Assembly: GCA_015520105.1 (NCBI GenBank)
Contig: WAQT01000048.1
Span: 1 to 10,903, forward strand
Direction: 5' to 3'
Source of the DNA: Candidatus Aenigmatarchaeota archaeon
GTDB lineage: Archaea > Aenigmatarchaeota > Aenigmatarchaeia > QMZP01
Length of the DNA: 10,903 nt
Both the position numbers and the translations under genes were made by a program. The notes beneath the pieces are model-generated. The model saw only the letters and a list, made by a program, of their open reading frames with translations. It searched no databases and had not been told where the DNA came from. Positions 1-7,885 of the stretch are shown one piece after another. Positions within the stretch are counted from its first letter, which is position 1, and the number at the start of each line of letters is the position of its first letter.

Positions 1-2
1 AC

Positions 3-2081
3 CACGAGGAGTGGTGGATAGAAACATGGTGCGATGACGGAACCATCAACACAACCCACACAAACACCACAAAGAGATACATCCTCAACACCCCGCCCAG
101 CATAACGACAGTATCCATAACCCCCTCCAGCCCAAGCACAACGGACGACCTCACCTGCACGGTCTCTGGCTGGTCAGACCCGGACTCCGACCCGCAGAAC
201 TACTACTTCGACTGGTACAGGAACAGCAACCTCATATATTCGGAATACACATCATCAACCACATCCACATTGCTCTCAGCAAACACATCCTCAGGAGACA
301 GCATCAACTGCACTGTCACTCCCTACGACACCTACGAGAACGGAACCCCAATCTCCAACACCACAAATATAAACAATACAGCTCCATATATGCAATCGGT
401 AAACCGGACCTATGATCCAATAAAGGGAGGAGACCAGCAGGAGATTAACGTCACCAATCCGACAGACCTCGATCAGGACCTGCTTACCCTTTATTGCTGT
501 TCTGATAATAGCAATACCTGCATCCCATCCAGTTCTAACCAGAACTGCACAAGCGGAAATTATAACAATGTCTCATATCCCTACAATGCAATGGGATGCT
601 TCTTCAATGTCCCTGTTTATGACGGCATTTATTATACACGTTGCCGCCTTTGGGATGGAAACTCATATTCCCCAATAAACTCAACGTCATACACGATAGA
701 CTCTACAGCGCCTTCGCTCTATATCAATTCGCCCCAGAACACCACCTATACGAACACCACCCTCTGGTTGAACTTCAGCTACTCCGGAGGTGATGTTGAC
801 ACTTGCTGGTACGACTACAACGGAACCAATACAACCCTTCCCTCATGCCAGAACCAGACATTCTCCGCTCTTGAGAATCAGCAGTCCACACTCACTCTTT
901 ACATAAATGATACAGCAGGCAATCTGAACTCGTCCTCCGTAACCTTCTCAGTGTACACGATCCCGCCGCAGCTATCCTTCATATACCCAACCCCGGAAAA
1001 CCTTTCAGCGACCAATAAGAACTGGATTGTGGTCAACATATCTTCCACGAAGATGCTTGATACGTGCGTGCTTGAATGGTACAACGGGAACTGGAGCAAT
1101 GTCACCATGAACATAAGCGGATACTACTGTTCTGCGAACAGGACAAATCTCACCGAAGGAACATATTACTTCCGCGTGTGGGCTAATGATACAGCCGGAA
1201 TGTCAAATACAACAGGAGACCGACAGGTGACAGTAGACCTTACCTCACCAGCATGGAGAGACCTCGTCTATTCTTCCCAGATATATGAGACCGAGACGAA
1301 TACAATATCAATCAATGTTACGGACAATTTCGATAACGTTACCGTAACTATAGATATAGACGGAGCCAACCGCACCATGACTTCTTCAGGAAATATATAT
1401 TCCTATTCCTTCGGCAAAGTGGTTGATTCAAACACCCAGATAACTTTCACAATATATATGAACGATTCGGCAGGAAATCAGAACTCCACAGGACAGAGGT
1501 CGTTCACTATAATCAACGTGGTACAGCAGACCTCTCCGCCCACAGGAGGAGGGTACGTTCCTCCGATAACACTGCCACCGCAGAAGAACGAAACAATAAG
1601 CGAAGAGATTGATTTCATAAAGAACGTCTCACAGACGGAATTCGGAATGGTAAACATAACTATTAATCTGTCCATTATAGACGTCTCGCTTGAGATAGAA
1701 GAGGGTCGTAAGAACGTAATACCCGGAGAGAATGTATCATTTGTCGTGAAAATATACAATCTTAACAACTACAACGAGACTCCGGTCATAATAAGATATA
1801 TAATAGAGGACGAGAACGGCAATATAGTGTACGAGGATAACGAGACAAAGGTTGTAAAGAACCAGTTATCCTACATAAAGAATATGCAGATCCCCTCGGA
1901 CCTGAAGAAAGGCAATTATGTAATAAAGGTTCTTGCTTCTTCAGACAAGAAGATGTCATACGCATCTGAGAATCTAAAGGTTATTACTTGGCAGGATATT
2001 CTTGTGCCTTATATCATAGCAGCATTCCTGATAGCAGCCGCTCTGATAATGATAAGGAGATTCGGAAGAATAGGTTTCTAG
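3..2081 (+). CDS. Surface protein with Ig-like repeats and C-terminal membrane anchor (5' end outside window)
   Basis: The frame is open to the left edge of the window, so the start and any signal peptide are missing; 692 residues are visible. They read as tandem beta-sandwich repeats of about 85-110 residues. Each begins near a proline-rich turn (TPPS, NTAPY, STAPS, IPPQ, TSPAW), and several contain a NDTAG/NDSAG motif. Asn-x-Ser/Thr sequons are very frequent, and paired cysteines occur within repeats. A Pro/Gly linker (TSPPTGGGYVPP) leads to a last Ig-like module at about residues 560-660, then one hydrophobic helix (about 666-685) and a short basic tail (RRFGRIGF). This is the layout of a cell-wall or surface glycoprotein facing outward and held by a C-terminal membrane helix. 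Its ligand cannot be told. The last module resembles the one in the downstream ATPase. Codon use changes sharply near base 360. The surface location is a confident inference; the function is unknown. Confidence 0.85.
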   Translation, partial: HEEWWIETWCDDGTINTTHTNTTKRYILNTPPSITTVSITPSSPSTTDDLTCTVSGWSDPDSDPQNYYFDWYRNSNLIYSEYTSSTTSTLLSANTSSGDSINCTVTPYDTYENGTPISNTTNINNTAPYMQSVNRTYDPIKGGDQQEINVTNPTDLDQDLLTLYCCSDNSNTCIPSSSNQNCTSGNYNNVSYPYNAMGCFFNVPVYDGIYYTRCRLWDGNSYSPINSTSYTIDSTAPSLYINSPQNTTYTNTTLWLNFSYSGGDVDTCWYDYNGTNTTLPSCQNQTFSALENQQSTLTLYINDTAGNLNSSSVTFSVYTIPPQLSFIYPTPENLSATNKNWIVVNISSTKMLDTCVLEWYNGNWSNVTMNISGYYCSANRTNLTEGTYYFRVWANDTAGMSNTTGDRQVTVDLTSPAWRDLVYSSQIYETETNTISINVTDNFDNVTVTIDIDGANRTMTSSGNIYSYSFGKVVDSNTQITFTIYMNDSAGNQNSTGQRSFTIINVVQQTSPPTGGGYVPPITLPPQKNETISEEIDFIKNVSQTEFGMVNITINLSIIDVSLEIEEGRKNVIPGENVSFVVKIYNLNNYNETPVIIRYIIEDENGNIVYEDNETKVVKNQLSYIKNMQIPSDLKKGNYVIKVLASSDKKMSYASENLKVITWQDILVPYIIAAFLIAAALIMIRRFGRIGF

Positions 2082-2088
2082 AGCCAGA

Positions 2089-2102
2089 TTTTACTTATTT
2101 TT
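2089..2102 (+). terminator. T-rich terminator after the surface-protein gene
   Basis: Eight bases after the stop codon the + strand reads TTTTACTTATTTTT with no strong hairpin before it. T-rich runs without a stem are the usual archaeal termination signal. It suggests the surface protein and the ATPase gene are separate transcripts. Confidence 0.4.
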
Positions 2103-2103
2103 A

Positions 2104-2149
2104 AGTTATCCTATGCAATAATATAACAGTTATCCTACATATTGCAAAC
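2104..2149 (+). promoter_or_regulatory. Candidate promoter of the HerA-like operon, flanked by 10-nt direct repeats
   Basis: A box A-like TAATATAA (2119-2126) would place transcription start near 2149, leaving about 28 nt before the ATG at 2177 and including its SD. The box lies between two exact copies of AGTTATCCTA (2104-2113 and 2128-2137). TGCAATA (2114-2120) and TATTGCA (2140-2146) form an inverted repeat around the same spot. The repeats could be operator half-sites; the box A itself is imperfect. Confidence 0.4.
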
Positions 2150-2176
2150 GTCTCATATCCTGCTGAGGGAGTTCCG

Positions 2177-4744
2177 ATGCATAAAAAGACCGTAAAAGGG
2201 AAGACCTATTATTACACTTCTGTAAGAATAAACGGAAAAATAAAGACATTCTATCTTGGCAAAACCCATGAAGAGGCAATGAAAAAAGAGAAAAGAATCA
2301 AACAGGCCTTTATCCGGTCCCGCGACAATCCGCGTTCCGTAAACAAGAAAAAACACGCAATAAGCAATATCAATAGAAGAATATTGCGCTTAACGAAGAC
2401 AACCGCTCTGGTCGCTCTGATTATAACGGTTTCTGCTATTATTCTGATTCTCTCTGCGTTCACAGGCAATCTCGTGCTCCATAACTCTTATAGCGGGCTC
2501 GAAAGGAACGGCGCAGACGCTCTCAGATTCCAGTCAATACAAACCAGCTACGGCTCGGAGTCCATAGAACTGGAGATGATATCCAGCGAATACGCGGAAT
2601 TCTCAATCAAGATAGAGAACACCCTCTCAAAGAATGCGACATTCCGCATCAATGCTACAGGAGATACCGCTAGATTCATAACAATAAGCCAGAGAAGCGC
2701 AATACTCGCTTCTGGAGAGAGTGCGGATATTAATGCAAGGGTGTTTATTCCTCCGGAGACCATACCCGGCCTCTATAAAGGAAGAATAGAGGTTTCCGCT
2801 GACCAATACTCAGACTACGTTCCTGTCCAGATAAGAGTTCTCCAGTACCGCCACAAATTCCTTCATATAGAGATAACGCCTCTTGTGAACGAGATAATCC
2901 CGGGAGAGCCGATACCGGTTGAAACAAGGATATACAACCTTGGCACAACAACCGACATGAAGGTTCTGCTGAAGATGCAGCTTATAGACCCAATGACAGA
3001 GACCACTGTAAAGGAGATAAAAGAATCCATTCTCGTGGAGACCAATTTTGTTGCAGTGAAAAAGATAAGCACAGATGAGGACATGCCTGAAGGGAAATAC
3101 ATGATAAGAGCGGTTGCAGACTACGTAAGCGAGGAGAACAGAAAGATGAGCGCGTCCTCAATCTCGTACGTGACAGTCAGGATGCCTTGGTATCTGACCA
3201 AACTCTTCAATGTCATTCCTGTCTGGCTTCTTCTGGCATTCTTTGCTGTCGTTGCGCTGATAACAGTGACCCTGAGATATCATCACATATCCATAATGAA
3301 GAGAAGGAGGTATCAGGAGAAGATAGACTTCTCCTCGCTTCCGCAGGCAGGGAAGCGCTCTGCATTCATAGGCAAGATAGCTGAGACCGCAATAAGAACG
3401 TTCCTTCCCATAGACAGGCTCCAGACGCACACCATAGTGGCGGGAGCCACAGGCTCGGGAAAGACTATCGCCTCGCAGGTCATAGCAGAGGAAGTCCTTC
3501 TAAAGGGAGGCTCGGTAATAGTGTTTGACCCCACAGCCCAGTGGACAGGCTTTTTCAGGAAATGCACGGACAAGAGGATGCTCTCCAGATACGAACAGTT
3601 CGAGATGAAGACCAAGAACGCAAGGTCATTCAAGGGAAGTCTTTACGTAATAGATGACCCCCACGAGCTTATAGACCTCAAGAAATTCATGAACCCGGGA
3701 GAAATCACGGTGTTCTGCATAAACAACCTCTCCACTACGGAGATGGATGTGTTTGTCGTGAACACTATACAGCAGGTGTTCAGACTAAACCCCGAAGAGT
3801 CCCCGATACTGAAGACGCTTCTCGTGTATGACGAGGTTCACAGGCTCCTTCCGAAGTTCGGAGGCTCGGGAAGAGGATTCATACAGATAGAGAGGGGATG
3901 CAGGGAGTTCAGAAAATGGGGAATAGGCCTCCTTCTTGTATCTCAGGTTCTCTCTGACTTCGTGGGAGAGATCAAGGCCAACATAGGGACAGAAATCCAG
4001 ATGAGGACATGGTACGAGGGAGACCTTGACAGGATAAGAATGAAATACGGAGAGGACATCTCAAAGTCTGTGGTCAAGGAGGGAATAGGAACAGGCATGA
4101 TAGTCAATTCCGAATACAACAAAGGAAGGCCTTATTTCGTGTCTTTCAGACCCATACTGCACAGCACAAGCAGGCTGAGCGATGACGAGCTTGCGCAGTA
4201 TGACAAATACAACAAGATTATAGACGACATACTCTTCCAGACAAGCGAACTCAAGAAGCTTGGCGTCGACGTGTTCGATATCGAGATAGAGCTGAAGCTT
4301 GCAAAGGACAAGGTCAGGGAAGGAGCGTTCAACATGGTCGATATCTACCTCGAATCCATAAAACCGAGAATAGAATCCGAGTGGAAGAAGCTCGGGAAGA
4401 CTCCGCCGGAAAAAGAGCAGAAATATATAAGCTCTGATGAGCTTGAGAAAGGCCTTCAGGAGGCGAGAAAGTCCCGCGAGGAATACCTCAAAGAACATGA
4501 AGGCGCGAAAGAAGAAAAGCACGAAGCGCCGATAGAGAAGCTTAAGAAAAGAATGAACGAACTGGAGAGCAAGCTGAATGCCGCAAAGTCGAGCGGAAAG
4601 AACGTTCTTGACATAGAGAACGAGGCAGCTGTCCTGAAGCCGAACATAGAGCTTCTTTCAATAACAAAGGACGCTGTGGAGATAGAAGAAACCCTGAATA
4701 AGGTCGAGAGTCTTATTAAAAAGCTCAACAACATAAATAAATAA
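2177..4744 (+). CDS. Membrane-anchored HerA/FtsK-superfamily ATPase with extracytoplasmic Ig-like domains
   Basis: The 855-residue protein has a layout I do not recognise as a named system. Residues 1-45 form a small basic beta module (KGKTYYYTSV..GKIKTFYLGK) like the N-terminal hairpins of some integrases and transposases. TM1 is about 74-98. Two beta-sandwich domains follow (about 125-227 and 230-335), then TM2 about 345-366 and a basic RYHH..KRRR stretch, so the ends are cytoplasmic and the sandwiches outside. The ATPase has Walker A GATGSGKT (423-430), Walker B LLVYDE (548-553) and a LLLVSQ motif (S589-Q590), as in HerA-type motor ATPases. Residues about 690-855 are charged helices with a two-fold repeat. 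Classical HerA is soluble, acts with NurA and lacks membrane segments, so the translocated substrate here (DNA or protein) is open. The ATG is set by GAGGGAG at 2165-2171. The downstream coiled-coil gene starts 10 nt after its stop. Confidence 0.88.
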   Translation: MHKKTVKGKTYYYTSVRINGKIKTFYLGKTHEEAMKKEKRIKQAFIRSRDNPRSVNKKKHAISNINRRILRLTKTTALVALIITVSAIILILSAFTGNLVLHNSYSGLERNGADALRFQSIQTSYGSESIELEMISSEYAEFSIKIENTLSKNATFRINATGDTARFITISQRSAILASGESADINARVFIPPETIPGLYKGRIEVSADQYSDYVPVQIRVLQYRHKFLHIEITPLVNEIIPGEPIPVETRIYNLGTTTDMKVLLKMQLIDPMTETTVKEIKESILVETNFVAVKKISTDEDMPEGKYMIRAVADYVSEENRKMSASSISYVTVRMPWYLTKLFNVIPVWLLLAFFAVVALITVTLRYHHISIMKRRRYQEKIDFSSLPQAGKRSAFIGKIAETAIRTFLPIDRLQTHTIVAGATGSGKTIASQVIAEEVLLKGGSVIVFDPTAQWTGFFRKCTDKRMLSRYEQFEMKTKNARSFKGSLYVIDDPHELIDLKKFMNPGEITVFCINNLSTTEMDVFVVNTIQQVFRLNPEESPILKTLLVYDEVHRLLPKFGGSGRGFIQIERGCREFRKWGIGLLLVSQVLSDFVGEIKANIGTEIQMRTWYEGDLDRIRMKYGEDISKSVVKEGIGTGMIVNSEYNKGRPYFVSFRPILHSTSRLSDDELAQYDKYNKIIDDILFQTSELKKLGVDVFDIEIELKLAKDKVREGAFNMVDIYLESIKPRIESEWKKLGKTPPEKEQKYISSDELEKGLQEARKSREEYLKEHEGAKEEKHEAPIEKLKKRMNELESKLNAAKSSGKNVLDIENEAAVLKPNIELLSITKDAVEIEETLNKVESLIKKLNNINK

Positions 4745-4754
4745 AGGAGATGGG

Positions 4755-6146
4755 ATGCTCGGAAAAAGAAAGGGAAACGTTCCGGAGGACATAAACCCTG
4801 CGAGCGTGCAGCAGGAATCGATAAGCGAGGCTAGAACAGCTTCTGTGCAACCGCAATCTCAGACCGCGCCTCTTAATAACCAGATGCTTGCAGCAAAGAT
4901 CGAGAAGCTCGACCTTGAGTTGAAAGCCTTCAACGAGCTGAGGAAGGTCTATGACCAGCGGTTCTTCCAGCTTACAGAAAAGATAGGAGAACTTCGTTCA
5001 AACCTCATAGAGAAGGAGAAAGAGATAAGGGAAATGGCTGCCCAGTCAGAGAGGGCTTACGATGTTGTCAAGAGCGTGAAACCTGAGAACCTTCTTGCTG
5101 AAGTAAAGAAGGAAGATGCAAGAATAGAAACCATTTCCGCAAAACTTGATGCCACCCAGCAGATAGTGGAGCAGATGATGAACGAGATGAAGGACTTCAG
5201 GAAGGAGATGCTGAAGTTCAAGGGGCTTGATGAGGCAATGGAGATATCAAGAGAGCTCATGAAAGAGGTCTCGGACATAAGGAAGCTGAGCTCGAGGATA
5301 GAGATAGACGCGGACAAAGTGGAGAAGATATTCCTTGATATGCAGAGAAAGTTCGCCCATATCGAAAATATCGAAGACACAACGAAGAACGCCATAGAAG
5401 CTGTGACAGACATATCCAAGCAGGTCAACGAACTCAAAGTAAAAAGCTCCAATTTCGTGACAAGGGAAGAGCTTAAGAAGATGAGCGATGCGATAGACAG
5501 CAAACTCTCTTTCCTCTCAGGCTTCAGCGAGTCTGACAAAAACATGATAAGGGAATTCATGGAAGAAAAGGAGAATCTTAAATCCCGCATTGAAAGCCTT
5601 GAGAAACAGATGAAGGGAATAAAGGGCCTCGATTCTCTTGAGGAGATGGAAGAATGGATGGATAAGGAGAAGAGTCTCGCTTCAAGGCTCGATAATCTTG
5701 AGAACGAGATAAAGAGAATAAAAGACGTGCTTGAATCCAGAGAGAAGAAGGAAGGAATATTCTCCAGAATACTGGGAAAGAAGGAAGCCAAAGAGCCGCT
5801 GCATCATAATATCCAGCCAGAACCGGGAATGCCAGAGAACGCAGCTGTCACAGGCGAGGCGGGCCCGGCCGCGCCGCATCAGGAACCGCTGCCCAGAGAG
5901 GATGTTGCCGAAGCCTCTGAAAGAAGAGCCGGAACGAAAAGAAGAACCAGAAAAGGAACAAGAAGAACAGGCATGGGCGCACTTGAGAATGCAATATCCT
6001 CAGGAGACATAAAGAAAGCGGTTAAGGAATACAAGAGGCTCTACAGGAAATATGAAGACATGCCTGCCGGGCCGGAAGCGGACAAACTCTACAAGAATCT
6101 CCAGACCGCCTACAAGAGAATCCAGTCCCTCGCAAAGGGGAAATAA
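4755..6146 (+). CDS. Long soluble coiled-coil protein with TPR-like C-terminus, operon partner of the HerA-like ATPase
   Basis: The start is fixed by GGAG (4746-4749), 5 nt before the ATG and just past the upstream stop, so the gene is co-transcribed and probably co-translated with the ATPase. The 463-residue product has no signal peptide or membrane helix. Residues 1-44 are a polar, probably disordered tail. Residues 45-335 are almost entirely charged heptad-like helix, beginning KIEKLDLELKAFNELRKVYDQRFF and QLTEKIGELRSNL. About 345-405 is a Pro/Ala then Arg/Lys-rich linker. Residues 407-463 form a helical hairpin pair (ALENAISSGDIKKAVKEYKRLY; KLYKNLQTAYKRIQSL) resembling a single TPR-like unit. 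From memory, similar coiled-coil proteins occur in DPANN genomes, and the ERF..IGELR-type segment recalls archaellum FlaC-like accessories, but this is weak. A scaffold or regulator of the ATPase is the likely role, by inference from the operon. Confidence 0.8.
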   Translation: MLGKRKGNVPEDINPASVQQESISEARTASVQPQSQTAPLNNQMLAAKIEKLDLELKAFNELRKVYDQRFFQLTEKIGELRSNLIEKEKEIREMAAQSERAYDVVKSVKPENLLAEVKKEDARIETISAKLDATQQIVEQMMNEMKDFRKEMLKFKGLDEAMEISRELMKEVSDIRKLSSRIEIDADKVEKIFLDMQRKFAHIENIEDTTKNAIEAVTDISKQVNELKVKSSNFVTREELKKMSDAIDSKLSFLSGFSESDKNMIREFMEEKENLKSRIESLEKQMKGIKGLDSLEEMEEWMDKEKSLASRLDNLENEIKRIKDVLESREKKEGIFSRILGKKEAKEPLHHNIQPEPGMPENAAVTGEAGPAAPHQEPLPREDVAEASERRAGTKRRTRKGTRRTGMGALENAISSGDIKKAVKEYKRLYRKYEDMPAGPEADKLYKNLQTAYKRIQSLAKGK

Positions 6147-6193
6147 AAAGAAGAAGAATACAGTTGTTTCTGCAACCCCACGAACCAGGGGTT
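6140..6193 (-). terminator. Candidate terminator of the rtcB operon in the convergent gap
   Basis: Between the two convergent stop codons, AACCCC (6174-6179) and GGGGTT (6188-6193) form a 6-bp hairpin with an 8-nt loop. On the - strand it is followed by a pyrimidine/T-rich run ending TTCTTCTTCTTTTTATTT (about 6160 down to 6142). Hairpin plus T-rich tract fits termination of the leftward operon. It overlaps the end of the coiled-coil gene by a few bases. Confidence 0.4.
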
Positions 6194-6225
6194 ATGAGCA
6201 AAGGAAAAGCCGGTTTCTGAGAATT

Positions 6226-7632
6226 CTAACCCTTCATCACACCGAGAGGAACCATTCTCGCGACCTTGAGCGAGACTCCCGCCCCGTGCACGCTGTCCAC
6301 GACCGCCTCGACGTCCTTGTAGGCCTCCGGAGCCTCCTCAGCCATCACCTTCGGGTGCGTGGATTTCGAGACTATGCCTCTCTTCTCGAGACCGCTCGCT
6401 ATCTCGGTCCCCCTGAATTTCTTTATCGCAGCATGCCTGCTCATCACTCTTCCAGCTCCATGGGCAGAGGAACCGAAGGTCTTCTCCATCGCTGTTTCCG
6501 TTCCCTTCAGGAGGTAAGAGGCGGTTCCCATAGAACCGGCTATTATGACAGGCGTGTCAGGGAAGGAGCGGGTCGCTCCCTTCCTGTGAACATAAACCAT
6601 CCTCTTCTCTCCGTTCACCTTGTGTTCCTCGAGCTTCACTATGTTGTGCGCTATCGCGTACACGGTCTTCATTCCCATTTCTTCCCATTCCCTCTTGAAG
6701 ACGTTCTCGAAACTCTCCCTCACCCATTTGGTCATCACAGCCCTGTTAGCGAACGCATAGTTCACCGCGCATTTCATGGCGGCAAAAAAGTCCTGCCCCT
6801 CCGGCGAATTCACGGGAGCGCACGCAAGCTGCCTGTCAGGAAGCCAGATGTTGTACTTCTTAACAGCCTGCTCCTGTATCCTGAGGTAATCGCTCGCGAC
6901 CTGATGCCCAAGGCCGCGGGAGCCGCAGTGAAGCATTATCATGACCTGCTTCTCTTCATTTATTCCCCATCTCTTCGCTGTCTCTCTGTCCGGAATATTC
7001 GAGACCTCCTGAATCTCAAGGAAGTGGTTTCCGGCTCCGAGAGTTCCAAGCTGGGGGCCTCCCCTTTTCATAGCAAGAGCAGATACCTTCGAAGGGTCCG
7101 CTCCCTCCATTCTTCCCTTCTCCTCTGTCCTCTCCTTATCCTCCTTCGTAGCATAATCCTTCTCCACAGCCCAGTCCACGCCGCGGACAAGGACGTCTTT
7201 CAGCTCGTCCTCGGAGAGTTTTAGCTTCCCTTTAGCGCCCACTCCTGCAGGTATGTTCCTGAAGAGTTCGGCAACAAGCTCCTTGAGCTTCGGCTTCACC
7301 TCGTCTGATGTGAGGTCGGTCTTTATGAGGTTTATTCCGCAGTTGATGTCGAAGCCGCACAGACCGGCAGATATTATGCCGTGCTCGGAATCGAACGCGC
7401 CCACTGCTCCCATCGGAAGGCCGTAGCCCCAGTGCATGTCCGGAAGGCCGACCACGGGACTCACCACTCCCGGAAGGGTTGCGACGTTCGTGAGCTGCTG
7501 GACAGCATCGTCCTCTATCGCCTCCATAACAGCATCGTTTGCTATTATCCTCGCCTTTGCCTTCATCCTTTCCCTTGAATTCTCATCAAGTTCCCATTCA
7601 AAGTCTCCGATTCTTTTGAGTTTCTCCTTCAT
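6226..7632 (-). CDS. rtcB: RtcB, GTP-dependent 3'-phosphate RNA ligase (tRNA splicing)
   Basis: RtcB joins RNA 2',3'-cyclic phosphate or 3'-phosphate ends to 5'-OH ends using GTP and manganese, and is the archaeal tRNA-exon ligase. The 468-residue product is full length, without an intein. Visible hallmarks are GLPDMHWGYGLPMGAVG (63-79), GFDINCG with D95 and C98, GAGNHFLE with N202, H203 and E206, CGSRGLGHQ after H235, AHN with H329, HGAGRVMSR with H391 as the expected guanylylated histidine, and the terminal PLGVMKG. D95, C98, H203 and H329 fall at the same numbers as I recall for the Pyrococcus enzyme. The residues before GFDINCG read SAGLC, where SPGGV is usual, a mild variation. GGAAGTGA (7637-7644) precedes the ATG and contains the stop of the upstream small gene, so the two are translationally coupled. 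Archease, its activator, lies two genes upstream. Confidence 0.97.
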   Translation of the reverse strand: MKEKLKRIGDFEWELDENSRERMKAKARIIANDAVMEAIEDDAVQQLTNVATLPGVVSPVVGLPDMHWGYGLPMGAVGAFDSEHGIISAGLCGFDINCGINLIKTDLTSDEVKPKLKELVAELFRNIPAGVGAKGKLKLSEDELKDVLVRGVDWAVEKDYATKEDKERTEEKGRMEGADPSKVSALAMKRGGPQLGTLGAGNHFLEIQEVSNIPDRETAKRWGINEEKQVMIMLHCGSRGLGHQVASDYLRIQEQAVKKYNIWLPDRQLACAPVNSPEGQDFFAAMKCAVNYAFANRAVMTKWVRESFENVFKREWEEMGMKTVYAIAHNIVKLEEHKVNGEKRMVYVHRKGATRSFPDTPVIIAGSMGTASYLLKGTETAMEKTFGSSAHGAGRVMSRHAAIKKFRGTEIASGLEKRGIVSKSTHPKVMAEEAPEAYKDVEAVVDSVHGAGVSLKVARMVPLGVMKG

Positions 7633-7636
7633 GTCA

Positions 7637-7867
7637 TCACTTCCTTCTATGAGGTTTAAAATATGCGCGCTGTTTTAAATATCTGCCGCTCTGCGAATCC
7701 TTCATCCTGAGGTATTCTTCGAGAGACATCTTAGCAGACGGGAAGCAGGAATCTATTATAACGTTCTGCTGCCTGGACCATTCCCTGTCGCTGCGCTCCT
7801 TTACATAGCTGGCCCAGAGTTCGACGAATCTTATTCTCTCCTTCCTGTTCCTTTCGGCGAGTCCCAT
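7637..7867 (-). CDS. Small basic protein of unknown function between archease and rtcB
   Basis: I do not recognise this protein. From the ATG at 7867 it has 76 residues; a GTG at 7876 would add three. It is basic and mostly helical by appearance, with no membrane segment or cysteine pairs. Notable stretches are ERIRFVELWASYVKERSD, then EWSRQQNVIIDSC, then AKMSLEEYLRMK, and a Lys/Arg/aromatic tail (YLKQRAYFKPHRRK) that could contact RNA. The start is uncertain: there is no strong SD, only a weak GTGGT four bases before the ATG. The archease stop lies 18 nt upstream and the rtcB ATG 4 nt downstream, with the TGA stop embedded in the rtcB SD. That tight packing and clean codon use argue that it is a real gene. 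A role alongside RtcB and archease in RNA ligation or repair is inferred only from position. Confidence 0.7.
   Translation of the reverse strand: MGLAERNRKERIRFVELWASYVKERSDREWSRQQNVIIDSCFPSAKMSLEEYLRMKDSQSGRYLKQRAYFKPHRRK
7655..7682 (-). promoter_or_regulatory. Possible internal promoter for rtcB
   Basis: On the - strand, two AT boxes, ATATTTAAAA (7682 down to 7673) and ATATTTTAAA (7664 down to 7655), lie inside the 3' end of the small gene. The first would give a start near 7651, about 19 nt before the rtcB ATG. They are also coding sequence, so this is only a possibility. Confidence 0.25.
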
Positions 7868-7885
7868 GCAGACCACTGTCAGGTA

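Noticed and set aside
6052..7224. A 390-codon + strand frame opposite rtcB
   Set aside because: It is a shadow of the well-conserved rtcB: its product is rich in His/Arg/Leu with no domain, and it has no plausible start signal.
6226..7632. An intein in RtcB, as found in some archaea
   Set aside because: The protein is collinear with intein-free RtcB, and no splicing motifs interrupt the DINCG or HGAGR regions.
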